The notes under the pieces are model-generated. The model had not been told where the DNA came from. It was given only the letters and a program-made list of their open reading frames with translations, and ran no database searches. A stretch of 64,000 nucleotides of DNA, from assembly GCA_021733645.1 (NCBI GenBank), contig JAHREJ010000004.1, forward strand, positions 62,001 through 126,000, in the 5' to 3' direction. Source of the DNA: Bacillus subtilis subsp. subtilis. GTDB taxonomy: Bacteria; Pseudomonadota; Gammaproteobacteria; Xanthomonadales; Xanthomonadaceae. The first letter of the stretch is position 1; each line of letters begins with the position of its first letter. The translations under genes were made by a program, and so were the position numbers. This document shows positions 52,509 to 62,269 of the stretch, in pieces.

Positions 52509-54254
52509 ATGTCTCATGATTCGCAACCCCGTTTGCGTCAGCGTGCATTGGTTGTACTGGGCGCGTCCGTCCTCTCCACGCTGCTGCTGGCGGCCCCGGC
52601 CTTTGCCGGGGATGTGCAGCTGAGCGGCCTGGCCTCGGCACCGACGCACCAGCGCTTCATCGTCAAGTACAAGGACGGCTCGAATCTGGTCGCTACGCCG
52701 ACTGCACTGGCCAGCTCGCTCAAGGCAGCGGCCGCCGCGGTACCGGCTGCGCAGGGTCGCGCGCTGGGCCTGCAGAAGCTGCGCCAGCTGGCCATCGGCC
52801 CGACCGTGCTCAAGGCGGACCGTCCGCTGGATGCGGCCGAATCCGAGCTGCTGATGCGCCGCCTGGCCGCCGATCCGAACGTGGAATACGTCGAAGTGGA
52901 TCAGCTGATGCATGCCACCTTGGTCCCCAACGACACGCGGCTGTCTGAACAGTGGGGCTTTGGCACCAGCAACGCCTCGATCAACGTGCGCCCGGCCTGG
53001 GACAAGGCCACCGGCACCGGCGTGGTGGTGGCGGTGATCGATACCGGTATCACCAACCACCCCGACCTCAACGCCAACATCCTGCCCGGCTATGACTTCA
53101 TCAGCGATGCGGCGATGGCGCGCGATGGTGGCGGCCGCGACAACAATCCCAACGATGAAGGCGACTGGTACGCCGCCAACGAGTGCGGCTCGGGCATCCC
53201 GGCCTCCAACTCCAGCTGGCACGGCACGCACGTGGCCGGCACCATCGCGGCGGTGACCAACAACAGCACCGGCGTGGCCGGTACCGCGTTCAACGCCAAG
53301 GTCGTGCCGGTGCGCGTGCTGGGCAAGTGTGGTGGCTACACCTCCGATATCGCCGATGCGATCGTGTGGGCCTCCGGCGGCACCGTCAGTGGCGTGCCGG
53401 CCAATGCGAACCCGGCCGAAGTGATCAACATGTCCCTGGGCGGCGGTGGCACCTGTTCGGCCACCTACCAGAACGCAATCAACGGCGCGGTGTCGCGTGG
53501 CACCACGGTGGTGGTGGCGGCGGGCAACAGCAACGCCAACGTGTCCTCGTCGGTGCCGGCCAACTGCGCCAACGTGATCGCGGTGGCCGCAACCACCTCG
53601 GCCGGCGCACGCGCCAGCTTCTCCAACTACGGTGCGGGCATCGATATCTCGGCCCCGGGCCAGGCGATCCTGTCCACCCTCAACAGCGGCACCACGGTGC
53701 CGGGCAGCGCGTCGTACGCGTCCTACAACGGCACCTCGATGGCGGCGCCGCATGTGGCCGGCGTGGTGGCGCTGGTGCAGTCGGTGGCCCCCACCGCGCT
53801 GACGCCGGCGGCTATCGAGACCCTGCTGAAGAACACGGCACGGGCATTGCCGGGCGCGTGCAGCGGCGGTTGCGGTGCGGGCATCGTCGATGCCGACGCG
53901 GCGGTCACTGCGGCCCTGGGCGGGACCAACCCGAACCCGGGCACCGGCACGGTGCTGCAGAACAACGTGCCGGTCACCGGGCTGGGGGCCGCCAGTGGCG
54001 CGTCGCTGTCCTACACCGTGACGGTGCCCTCGGGCAGTTCGCAGCTGAAGGTGAGCATCGCCGGTGGCAGTGGTGATGCCGACCTGTACGTGCGTTCGGG
54101 CAGCGCCCCGACCGATACCGTGTACAACTGCCGCCCGTACCTGAGCGGCAACAACGAAACCTGCACGATCACTTCACCGGCGGCCGGTACCTGGCACGTG
54201 CGGGTGAAGGGCTATTCGACCTTCTCCGGGGTCACCCTGACCGCGCAGTACTGA
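52509..54254 (+). CDS. Secreted subtilisin-like serine protease (S8)
   Basis: 581-residue extracellular protease of the StmPr type found in Stenotrophomonas. Signal peptide 1-33 (ending AFA), an I9-like propeptide to about residue 140 (HQRFIVKYKDG ... EYVEVDQLMH), then the S8 domain with Asp in VVVAVIDTGI, His in SWHGTHVAGT and Ser in YNGTSMAAPHVAG, all intact. The last about 110 residues form a PPC domain (SLSYTVTVPSGSSQLKVSI ... GDADLYVRSG) that is often removed during secretion. It is a likely virulence-associated or nutrient-releasing protease. Alone in its unit, with its own terminator. Confidence 0.92.
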   Translation: MSHDSQPRLRQRALVVLGASVLSTLLLAAPAFAGDVQLSGLASAPTHQRFIVKYKDGSNLVATPTALASSLKAAAAAVPAAQGRALGLQKLRQLAIGPTVLKADRPLDAAESELLMRRLAADPNVEYVEVDQLMHATLVPNDTRLSEQWGFGTSNASINVRPAWDKATGTGVVVAVIDTGITNHPDLNANILPGYDFISDAAMARDGGGRDNNPNDEGDWYAANECGSGIPASNSSWHGTHVAGTIAAVTNNSTGVAGTAFNAKVVPVRVLGKCGGYTSDIADAIVWASGGTVSGVPANANPAEVINMSLGGGGTCSATYQNAINGAVSRGTTVVVAAGNSNANVSSSVPANCANVIAVAATTSAGARASFSNYGAGIDISAPGQAILSTLNSGTTVPGSASYASYNGTSMAAPHVAGVVALVQSVAPTALTPAAIETLLKNTARALPGACSGGCGAGIVDADAAVTAALGGTNPNPGTGTVLQNNVPVTGLGAASGASLSYTVTVPSGSSQLKVSIAGGSGDADLYVRSGSAPTDTVYNCRPYLSGNNETCTITSPAAGTWHVRVKGYSTFSGVTLTAQY

Positions 54255-54277
54255 GCCCAGATCCCTCTCCAATGGGC

Positions 54278-54305
54278 ACGCCCCGGCTTCGGTCGGGGCG
54301 TTTTT
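54278..54305 (+). terminator. Rho-independent terminator after the S8 protease
   Basis: Stem ACGCCCCG / CGGGGCGT enclosing GCTTCGGT (itself able to pair as a tetraloop-closed extension), followed by TTTTT. It is 24 bases after the stop codon. Confidence 0.82.
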
Positions 54306-54383
54306 ATTGGGGGGGAGTTTTTTTAAAAGCTGGAAGGCGAAGCAAGATCAAAGGCCGCGCGTTCGGGCTGCTCCGGTTTGGCT

Positions 54384-54482
54384 GGGTACGGGTGGGTTGG
54401 CGGGACACGCCGCAAGTACGTCCGTGTAGGCTCGTTCGCGCCATCCATGGCGCTCTACGGTCCCGCCAACCCACCCGTACCC
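54384..54482 (+). repeat. Structured repeat element, copy A
   Basis: A 99-nt element with a perfect 23-bp outer stem (54384-54406 with 54460-54482), a 28-nt core (54407-54434, starting ACGCCGCAAGTACG) and an inner hairpin GCGCCA-TCCA-TGGCGC (54438-54453). Followed by ACCCCCGACAGTT. Copy B nearby is in the opposite orientation with the same core. Confidence 0.85.
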
Positions 54483-54598
54483 ACCCCCGACAGTTCGCTT
54501 GCTCGCAACGAACAGCCGAAAGCAAAGCAGCAAAGCAGTGAGTGCGGCTCGGCTCTACGGGGTTGCTGTTCGATGGGCACCGGCCAACTGTCTGGGGT

Positions 54599-54697
54599 GG
54601 GGGTGTGTGGGTTCGCGGGGCCGTTGCGCCGCATGGATGCGGCGCACGAGCCTACACGGACGTACTTGCGGCGTGCCCCGCGAACCCACACACCCCC
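54599..54697 (-). repeat. Structured repeat element, copy B (inverted)
   Basis: Same layout as copy A on the opposite strand: 23-bp outer stem (54599-54621 with 54675-54697), the identical 28-nt core at 54647-54674 and an inner hairpin GCGCCGCA-TGGA-TGCGGCGC at 54626-54645. Six outer-stem positions differ from copy A, each compensated on the opposite arm. The conserved GACAGTT also follows (54586-54592 region, minus strand). Confidence 0.85.
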
Positions 54698-54797
54698 GCC
54701 CGGCCCGGAGCGCAGGCGGTGCCGCTTCGGACGTGGCTCCAGACGTGGCTTTGGAAGTAGCTTCTGCCGGCGGCAGCCAAAAAACACCCCCCTCCAA

Positions 54798-55283
54798 TCA
54801 GGCTTCTTCGAACCGATTGGCGGCCACGTTCTTGCGCACGTGCTCCGGGTTCCAGATGCGGCCGTTCATGGCGATGTACACCCCGCTGGCCAGCGACTGC
54901 ACCGCACCGATCGCACAGCCGATGTTGAACTCCGCATCCGACCCACGGAAGCGCGCCGGGCTCAATGCACCGGTCATCACGATGGTCTTGTCGGCAATCG
55001 TCCTCAGCACCTGCCCGGTCTGCACCATTGAATCGGTGCCGTGCGTCACCAGCACGTGGCGGGTCGGCTGTGCGGCGATCGTGGCGCGGATCAGCTCGCG
55101 GTCGTCATCGGTGATGTGCAGCGAATCCTTGCGCAGGATCGGGATCACGTTGAAACGGAAGGTCACGCCCAGTTCGCGCAGGATCATCCCGATCTGTGGA
55201 TCGCCGATCTGGTAGTCCGACTTGTCATCGAAGTAGATCTTGTCGATCGTGCCACCGGTGGTGATGATCAGTAGTTCTTCCAT
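54798..55283 (-). CDS. Short asparaginase-domain protein
   Basis: 161-residue protein equal to the N-terminal half of L-asparaginases. The first catalytic motif is ELLIITTGGTIDKIYFDD (nucleophile Thr), the second LVTHGTDSMVQTGQVL (HGTD). The C-terminal domain that contributes to the active-site dimer is missing. Nothing downstream looks like its remains, so this is a short family member rather than a broken gene. ATG at 55283 is preferred over 55292. Activity unproven. Confidence 0.78.
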   Translation of the reverse strand: MEELLIITTGGTIDKIYFDDKSDYQIGDPQIGMILRELGVTFRFNVIPILRKDSLHITDDDRELIRATIAAQPTRHVLVTHGTDSMVQTGQVLRTIADKTIVMTGALSPARFRGSDAEFNIGCAIGAVQSLASGVYIAMNGRIWNPEHVRKNVAANRFEEA

Positions 55284-55386
55284 TGCAGGCATCCTGGATA
55301 GCGGTCAGAACCGTGCGGGAAGCCCGCGCCGGGATGCAGATGATACGACCGCCAGCGCCGCCTCGCAGCCGTCATGCGCCCCGTGC

Positions 55387-56321
<935 letters not shown>

Positions 56322-56393
56322 TCATTGGGACCAGGGGCCAGTATGGCGATGCGATGCGGTCCCGCACACCCCTCTTCGGGTACCCTTGCGCCG

Positions 56394-57668
56394 ATGGAAC
56401 CCCTCGACACCGTCAATCTCTGGATGGAACGCGTGCGCGATCGTGCACGCGCCGCCAGCTTCGGTCGCTTCCTGTGGCGGCGCTTCCTCGACGACCGCCT
56501 GTTCCAGGCGGCGGCCTCGCTGGCCTACACCACCGTGTTCGCGCTGGTTCCGCTGGCCATCGTGGTCTTTGGCGTGCTGTCGGCCTTCCCGGTGTTCGAC
56601 CGCTGGAGCGACCAGCTCAGCGACTATGTGTTCTCCAACTTCGTGCCCAACGCCGCACGCGCGGCCGAAGGCTACCTGCGCCAGTTCTCGGCCAGTGCCG
56701 GGCAGCTCACCGCCGCTGGCTTCATCGCGCTGGTGGTCTCGCTGCTGATCACCCTCAACAGCGTGGAAGAAACCTTCAACCAGATCTGGCGGGTGAGTTC
56801 GACCCGGCCCAAGCTGACCCGCTTCCTGGTCTATTGGACCGTGCTCACCCTGGGCGCGATGCTGGCCGCCGCCTCGTTGGCGGTGTCGGCCAAGGTGTTC
56901 GCGCTGCCCCTGTTTGGCACCAGCGAAGGTCTGTGGCTGGCCAACTTCTCGCTGACCGTGGCGCCGATCCTGATCGAGTTCGTCTGCATCATGCTGGTCT
57001 ACCGGGTGGTGCCGCACCACGTGGTGAAGTGGCGTCATGCCATCCCTGGCGCGATCCTGGCCGCGGTGATGCTGGAACTGGTGAAGTGGGGCATGGGCGC
57101 CTACCTGGGCAGCTTCCAGTCCTACCAGAAGCTGTATGGCACGGTGGCGTTCGTACCGATCCTGTTGCTGTGGATCTACCTGTGCTGGGTGTCGGTGCTG
57201 CTCGGCGCGTCGCTGGCCTCTTCGATCGCGGCGTTCCGCTACCAGCCGGCCGACCTGCGCCTGCCTACCGGCTATGAGATCTATGGCTTGCTGCGCCTGA
57301 TCGGACGCTTCCAGCAGGCCCGTCGGGAAGGGCACAGCCTGGACGATGACGAGATCCTGCGGCTGGAGCCGATGCTCACCGATTCGCTGCTGCAGACCAT
57401 GCTGTGCGACCTGGAAGCGATCCGGGTGGTGCGTCGTGACGAACACGGCGAGTGGCTGCTGTCGCGCGACCTGGACAAGCTCACCCTGGCCGACCTGTAC
57501 GAGACCACGCAGATGCGCATCCCGGTGCGCGAGGCGTATCTGCCCTACCGCGACGACAGCCTGGGCCAGGCCTCGGTACTGGCGCTGGACGCCCTGCGGC
57601 TGCCATTGCGCGAGCTGCTCAAGCGCCGCGTCAGCGACATCTATTCGACCCCTGGAGATACACCATGA
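56394..57668 (+). CDS. YihY/BrkB family membrane protein
   Basis: 424-residue inner-membrane protein. Six helices occupy about residues 35-280 with the family motifs AAASLAYTTVFALVPLAIVV, TLNSVEETFNQIWRV and YQKLYGTVAFVPILLLWIYL. The last 140 residues are cytoplasmic and winged-helix-like, seen in the proteobacterial form. Once misannotated as ribonuclease BN; the real function is unknown. It overlaps the TlpA-like gene by four bases (ATGA). Confidence 0.88.
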   Translation: MEPLDTVNLWMERVRDRARAASFGRFLWRRFLDDRLFQAAASLAYTTVFALVPLAIVVFGVLSAFPVFDRWSDQLSDYVFSNFVPNAARAAEGYLRQFSASAGQLTAAGFIALVVSLLITLNSVEETFNQIWRVSSTRPKLTRFLVYWTVLTLGAMLAAASLAVSAKVFALPLFGTSEGLWLANFSLTVAPILIEFVCIMLVYRVVPHHVVKWRHAIPGAILAAVMLELVKWGMGAYLGSFQSYQKLYGTVAFVPILLLWIYLCWVSVLLGASLASSIAAFRYQPADLRLPTGYEIYGLLRLIGRFQQARREGHSLDDDEILRLEPMLTDSLLQTMLCDLEAIRVVRRDEHGEWLLSRDLDKLTLADLYETTQMRIPVREAYLPYRDDSLGQASVLALDALRLPLRELLKRRVSDIYSTPGDTP

Positions 57669-58237
57669 CCGCCAAGCCGCTGCTGCTGGCCGTGGGCCTG
57701 CTGGCCCTGGCCGCCTGCAACAATCCCGCCGCGCAGCCCGAGGCTGCCGCACCCGCACCGGCCTCGCCCCCGGCTGCCGTGGCAGAGCCGACCCCGCCCG
57801 CTGCAGGCGAGGTCGCGCCGACCGATCGCAAGACCGTCGAACGTCCCACCCTGAAACTGCCGGCCCTGGACGGCAGCACCTACGATCTGGCCGCGCATCG
57901 GGGCAAGTGGGTGGTGGTCAATTTCTGGGCCACCTGGTGCGCGCCGTGCCGCAAGGAGATGCCGGAACTGTCGGCGCTGCATGCCATGCGCAGCGAGATC
58001 GAGGTGGTGGGACTGGCCTACGAAGACATCGAGCCGGCCGAAATGAAGGCGTTCCTGGAAAAGCGCCCGGTGACCTACCCGATCGTGATCGTGGATACCT
58101 ACAGCCCGCCGGAAGACTTCGCCATCCCGCGCGGGCTGCCGCTGACCTACCTGATTGCGCCCGATGGCAAGGTCGCCAAGGAATTCCTGGGCCCGGTCAC
58201 CGCGCACGACATCGAAGCGCGGATCAAGCAGGGCTGA
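57665..58237 (+). CDS. Thioredoxin-like lipoprotein (TlpA/ResA type)
   Basis: 190-residue envelope disulfide oxidoreductase. The lipoprotein signal ends LALAAC (Cys18), followed by a 40-residue Ala/Pro linker. The thioredoxin domain has VVVNFWATWCAPCRKEMPEL, a CxxC with the W-C-A-P-C active site of reducing TlpA/ResA proteins, and the cis-Pro loop GLPLTYLIAPDG. Probably reduces disulfides in periplasmic proteins, for instance during cytochrome c maturation. Translationally coupled to yihY. Confidence 0.9.
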   Translation: MTAKPLLLAVGLLALAACNNPAAQPEAAAPAPASPPAAVAEPTPPAAGEVAPTDRKTVERPTLKLPALDGSTYDLAAHRGKWVVVNFWATWCAPCRKEMPELSALHAMRSEIEVVGLAYEDIEPAEMKAFLEKRPVTYPIVIVDTYSPPEDFAIPRGLPLTYLIAPDGKVAKEFLGPVTAHDIEARIKQG

Positions 58238-58290
58238 CCAACCGGCTCGATCGCGTTCGGGCGGGGCAAGCCTCCACGCAGGGCATGGAC

Positions 58291-59070
58291 CTACGGAATC
58301 TGGAACCCCTCGATCGGTGCCAGCACCCCGTAGTGCTCCTTGTGCGGCTTGCCCTTCAACGGCGGCAACGCCAGCGCCGGTTCGTCCACGCGCGTATCGG
58401 GCAGGCGGTCCAGCAGATTGCGGATCAGTCCCAGCCGGCCGCGCTTCTGGTCGTTGAAGTCCACCAGCGTCCACGGCGCTTCCTCGCGATGGGTGGCGCG
58501 CAGCATCGCCTCGCGCGCCTCGGTGTAGGCGCTGTACTTGCTGCGTGATTTCAGGTCCACCGGTGACAGCTTCCAGCCCTTGAGCGGGTCGATATGGCGT
58601 TCGGCGAAGCGCTTTTCCTGCTGTGCCTGGTCCACGCCCAACCAGTACTTGAACAGCACGATGCCATCGTCCACCAGCAGTTTCTCAAATACCGGCGTCT
58701 GGGCCAGGAAGGCGTGGTACTCCGGCTCGCTGCAATAGCCCATCACGTGTTCGACCCCGGCGCGGTTGTACCAGCTGCGGTCCATCAGCACGATCTCGCC
58801 GGCGGCCGGCAGATGCGAGACATAGCGCTGGAAGTACCACTGGGTGCTTTCGCGGTCGGTCGGCTTGGGTAGCGCCACCACCTTGCATTGGCGCGGGTTG
58901 AGGTGTTCGGCGATGGCCTGGATCGCGCCGCCCTTGCCGGCGGTGTCCCGGCCTTCAAACAGCACCAGCACGCGCTGCCCGGTGTGCTGCACCCAGCGCG
59001 CCATCGCGATGAGTTCCAGCTGCATCGGTTCCAGCAGGGCCTGGTAGTCCTTGCGCTTGAGCTTGCCCAT
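58291..59070 (-). CDS. ppk2: Polyphosphate kinase 2
   Basis: 259-residue single-domain PPK2 family enzyme that moves phosphate between polyphosphate and nucleotides. Walker A is LVLFEGRDTAGKGGAI, Walker B LMDRSWYNRAGVEHVMG and the lid region has KRFAERHIDPLKGWKLSP. ATG at 59070 has GAGG upstream. The class (I, II or III: ADP or AMP preference) is not decided; length fits class I or III. Confidence 0.92.
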   Translation of the reverse strand: MGKLKRKDYQALLEPMQLELIAMARWVQHTGQRVLVLFEGRDTAGKGGAIQAIAEHLNPRQCKVVALPKPTDRESTQWYFQRYVSHLPAAGEIVLMDRSWYNRAGVEHVMGYCSEPEYHAFLAQTPVFEKLLVDDGIVLFKYWLGVDQAQQEKRFAERHIDPLKGWKLSPVDLKSRSKYSAYTEAREAMLRATHREEAPWTLVDFNDQKRGRLGLIRNLLDRLPDTRVDEPALALPPLKGKPHKEHYGVLAPIEGFQIP

Positions 59071-59121
59071 CCACGTGCCTCGGTCGTCCACAGGGAAGCC
59101 TGAGCCTAACGCAGCGAAGGT

Positions 59122-59487
59122 TCAGCGGTTGTCGCCACCCTCAGGGACGGCGGTGGGGCGATGCACCAGCAGGTCGCCTGGCAGGAGGTCGAGTGGCTGG
59201 CCGGCGATGCACAGCGGCATCCCGGTCGAGGGATGGCCTTCCTCATCGAGCTCGAACACGGCAAACGAACCGAATGCGTCGCCCGGCCAAGGCAGGGCCA
59301 CGGCCACGGTACCGCCCTCGATGGCGTGCCGTTCGCACCAGCGCAGGCGCGCAAGGGCCCGATCCAGTTCGATCTTCAGCGTGCGCGCAGCCGTGCTGCC
59401 GCCGCGCTCGCCAAGCAGGGCAATGGCACGGTCGCGCTGCGCTTCCAGCAGCGCCATCACCTGCGGCACGTCCGATCCGGCCGTCAT
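59122..59487 (-). CDS. Hypothetical protein coupled to the GT41 glycosyltransferase
   Basis: 121-residue soluble protein, not recognised. An N-terminal helix (VPQVMALLEAQRDRAIALLG) and DRALARLRWCERHAIEGG precede a beta-rich C-terminus. ATG overlaps the GT41 stop codon by four bases, so the product may work with that enzyme. No signal peptide or catalytic motif is evident. Confidence 0.62.
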   Translation of the reverse strand: MTAGSDVPQVMALLEAQRDRAIALLGERGGSTAARTLKIELDRALARLRWCERHAIEGGTVAVALPWPGDAFGSFAVFELDEEGHPSTGMPLCIAGQPLDLLPGDLLVHRPTAVPEGGDNR

Positions 59488-61181
59488 GCGGCCCCCTGCC
59501 AGCCACGATCGCGTGCCATCGCTTCGACCGCGTCGCTGAAGTCCCGGGCAAAGCCGGCCATGTCGAACACGCCACTGTCGGCGCGGCGCTGCGCCAGCTC
59601 GGCGCGCAGGGCCTGCCGTGCGTGGGTGTCGTTGCCCAGCGCGATCGCCGTGGCGACGAAAGCACGGTCGTCGGCAACGTTCATCCGTGCCAGCCCCAGG
59701 TGGTGGTTGAGGCTACCGGCCACGCGCGAGGCAAACGTGGCGCCGGGGCAGGTCAACACCGGGCAGCCGGCCCACAGCGCATCGGAGGCGGTGGTGTGGG
59801 CGTTGTAGGGATGGGTGTCCAGGAACAGGTCGGCATGCTGGTAGCGCGCCAGGTACTCCAGGTGCGGGGCCTTGGCCATGAACACCAGGCGTGCCGGGTC
59901 CAGCTGCGCCTGGCGTGCGGCGCTGCGCAGCCGCGCATCGGCATTGCCCGGCCCGGACAGCAGCCACAGCACGCTGCCCGGCACGCCCTGCAGCACCGCG
60001 AACAGGCGCTGCACGCTGCGTGGGTTGAGCTTGTAGCTGTTGTTGAAACAGCACAGCACCACCCCGTGCGCGGGCAACCCGCAGGCCTGTCGCGATGGTG
60101 GCGGGTCCAGCACGCGGGTAGTGTCCGAGGGCTGGAATGCACGCGGCAGGCGCCGCACGTCCTCGCTGAAGCCCGCTTCCAGGCGCTCGGGCAATACGAA
60201 GGCATCGGCCAGCACATGGTCGATCCAGCCAGCACCGGAGGTGCCGGGGTAGGCCAGCCAGTTGACCTGCACCGGTGCCGGGCGCATCGCCAGAACCTGC
60301 GGCGTACCACCACCGCCCCAGCCGCGCAGGTCGAACAACACGTCGATGCCGGCCGCGCGGATGGTCGCGGCACTGTCCTGGTGTGGCTGTGCGCTGACAT
60401 CGTGCAGCGCATCTGCCGCGGCCGACAGGCGTGCGTGGATGCCGCTGCCGTCTGCCCGGTTCAGTGCGAACAGATGCAGTTCCAGTCTGCCAAGGGCACG
60501 CAGCTGTTCCAGCAGCGCCACGGTCAGCAACCCGGTCGGGTGTGCGCCGAAGCCATTGGAGAGAAAGCCCACGCGCAGGCGCCCCTGCCGGCGCACGTGG
60601 GCCGGCGGCAGCGGCCGCACGCTGGCGGCGATGGCGGCCGCACGCTGGCGCGCGCAGGCCAGCTGTTCGGCTGCCGTGCCGTCTTCGCTCAGAAATGCGA
60701 ACGGCTCGACCACCGCCTGGCCCTGCGCAACGGCCTGGCGTACCTGCGCCGACAGCGGCTCGATGTTGCGCCAGTCGCACAGGCGGCGCTGCCAGTTGAG
60801 CAGTTGCGCGGTGATGTAGGGTTCGCCCGGCAGCAGCGTGTGCGCATGCCGGTACGCGTCGGCGGCGGCCTCGGGTTGGCCGGCATCCTCCAGGGCGTGG
60901 CCCAGCCACAGCGCGATGCCCGGGTGCTGGGGGGCCAGGTCGGCGGCCTGGCGCAGCAGCGCTGCCGCTTCGGCATGGCGCCCCTGCATCCAGCGGGCGC
61001 GGCCCAGTCGGGCCAGCGCCTCGGGATGGTGGCCGCGCAACTGCAGCGCACGCGTGGCCGCCTGCTCGCCGGCCAGCACGTCGCCGGCCTCCAGCTCGGC
61101 ATCGGCCAGCATCACCCAGGCGATGAAATCGGTCGGCTGGCGTTGCACCGCCAGGCGCAGTTGCTGCCGGTCCGGGTCCAT
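59484..61181 (-). CDS. TPR-containing GT41 (OGT/SPINDLY-like) glycosyltransferase
   Basis: 565-residue protein with about four tetratricopeptide-like helix pairs in the first 140 residues (ALQLRGHHPEALARLGRAR, APQHPGIALWLGHALEDAG), followed by the GT41 catalytic domain. GFGAHPTGLL holds the His seen in Xanthomonas XcOGT, VQVNWLAYPGTSGAGWIDHV and VVLCCFNNSYKLNPRSVQRL hold the nucleotide-sugar lysine, and HTTASDALWAGCPVLT completes the site. Cytoplasmic. Donor and acceptor are unknown; bacterial relatives modify proteins. Placed two bases after prfA. Confidence 0.88.
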   Translation of the reverse strand: MDPDRQQLRLAVQRQPTDFIAWVMLADAELEAGDVLAGEQAATRALQLRGHHPEALARLGRARWMQGRHAEAAALLRQAADLAPQHPGIALWLGHALEDAGQPEAAADAYRHAHTLLPGEPYITAQLLNWQRRLCDWRNIEPLSAQVRQAVAQGQAVVEPFAFLSEDGTAAEQLACARQRAAAIAASVRPLPPAHVRRQGRLRVGFLSNGFGAHPTGLLTVALLEQLRALGRLELHLFALNRADGSGIHARLSAAADALHDVSAQPHQDSAATIRAAGIDVLFDLRGWGGGGTPQVLAMRPAPVQVNWLAYPGTSGAGWIDHVLADAFVLPERLEAGFSEDVRRLPRAFQPSDTTRVLDPPPSRQACGLPAHGVVLCCFNNSYKLNPRSVQRLFAVLQGVPGSVLWLLSGPGNADARLRSAARQAQLDPARLVFMAKAPHLEYLARYQHADLFLDTHPYNAHTTASDALWAGCPVLTCPGATFASRVAGSLNHHLGLARMNVADDRAFVATAIALGNDTHARQALRAELAQRRADSGVFDMAGFARDFSDAVEAMARDRGWQGAA

Positions 61182-61183
61182 GC

Positions 61184-62269
61184 TCAGGTGCCTGCCGCCA
61201 GCTGCGCCAGCTCGTCGGCCTGGTGTTCGTGGATCAGGCGTTCAACCAGCGTATCCAGCTCGCCGGCGATGATGTTGGGCAGGTCGTACAGGGTCAGGCC
61301 TTCCACCCGGTGGTCGGTGATCCGCCCCTGCGGGAAGCTGTAGGTGCGGATGCGCTGGCTGCGGTCGCCGCTGCCCACCTGCAGGCGGCGGCTCTCGGCG
61401 GTGGCGGCAGCCTGCTTGCTGCGCTCGGCGTCCAGCAGCTGCGCCTTCAGCCGCTTCATTGCCTTGTCGCGGTTGGCGTGCTGGCTGCGTTCGGTCTGGC
61501 ATTCCACCACCACCCCGGTGGGCACGTGGGTGATGCGGATGGCCGATTCGGTCTTGTTGACGTGCTGGCCGCCCGCGCCGGACGAGCGGAACGTATCCAC
61601 GCGCAGGTCGGCTGGGTTGATCACGATCTCATCGACCTCATCGGCTTCGGGAATGATGGCCACGGTCGCCGCCGAGGTATGGATGCGGCCCTGCGATTCG
61701 GTGGCCGGCACGCGCTGCACGCGGTGCGTACCCGACTCGAACTTCAGCTTGGAATAGGCGCCCCGGCCGACCACGCGCGCCACGATTTCCTTGTAGCCGC
61801 CGTGTTCGCCGGGGCTGTCCGATTCAATCTCGACCTTCCAGCCCTGGCGCTCGGCATAGCGGGCGTACATGCGGAACAGGTCGCCGGCGAAGATTGCCGC
61901 TTCGTCACCGCCGGTGCCGGCGCGCACCTCCAGGAACAGGTTGCCGTCATCGCGCGGGTCGCGCGGCACCAGCAGCAGCGCCAGTTCCTGGTCCAGCTGG
62001 GCCAGCCGCTGCTGCGCGGCGGTGATTTCTTCTTCGGCCAGCTCGCGCAGGTCCGGGTCGCCGCGCATGGCTTCGGCGGCGGCCAGGTCGGCCAATGCGC
62101 GCGCTTCGTCGGCCAGGGCGGTGGCAATGGGCTGCAATTGTGCGAACTCACGCGAGTACGCGCGGAAGCGGTCGTTGTCGTTGACCACGGCCGGGTCGGC
62201 AAGCAGGCGTTCCAGTTCTTCGCGGCGTTCGGCCAGCGCTTCCAGCTTACGGCGCAGGGTCGGCGTCAT
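61184..62269 (-). CDS. prfA: Peptide chain release factor 1
   Basis: 361-residue release factor that reads UAA and UAG and triggers peptide release. The GGQ loop is [20 protein letters not shown] (GGQ near residues 234-236) and the anticodon-like PxT motif region is [18 protein letters not shown]. Length is standard (360). It overlaps hemA by 23 bases, a conserved arrangement. Its glutamine is a substrate of PrmC (33991). Confidence 0.96.
   Translation of the reverse strand: MTPTLRRKLEALAERREELERLLADPAVVNDNDRFRAYSREFAQLQPIATALADEARALADLAAAEAMRGDPDLRELAEEEITAAQQRLAQLDQELALLLVPRDPRDDGNLFLEVRAGTGGDEAAIFAGDLFRMYARYAERQGWKVEIESDSPGEHGGYKEIVARVVGRGAYSKLKFESGTHRVQRVPATESQGRIHTSAATVAIIPEADEVDEIVINPADLRVDTFRSSGAGGQHVNKTESAIRITHVPTGVVVECQTERSQHANRDKAMKRLKAQLLDAERSKQAAATAESRRLQVGSGDRSQRIRTYSFPQGRITDHRVEGLTLYDLPNIIAGELDTLVERLIHEHQADELAQLAAGT

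Larger units (their letters stand above)
54306..54797. other. Convergent spacer holding the structured element pair
   Basis: 492 bases between the protease terminator and the end of the asparaginase-domain gene. Apart from the two elements, it has a 115-base spacer between them with GCAAAGCAGCAAAGCAG-type short direct repeats (near 54522-54538). All open frames here are explained by the repeats and lack ribosome sites. Confidence 0.6.

Noticed and set aside
54306..54797. Remnant of the asparaginase C-terminal domain, or a small mobile-element gene
   Set aside because: All six frames were read by eye; none resembles asparaginase or a transposase. The frames are produced by the structured repeats.
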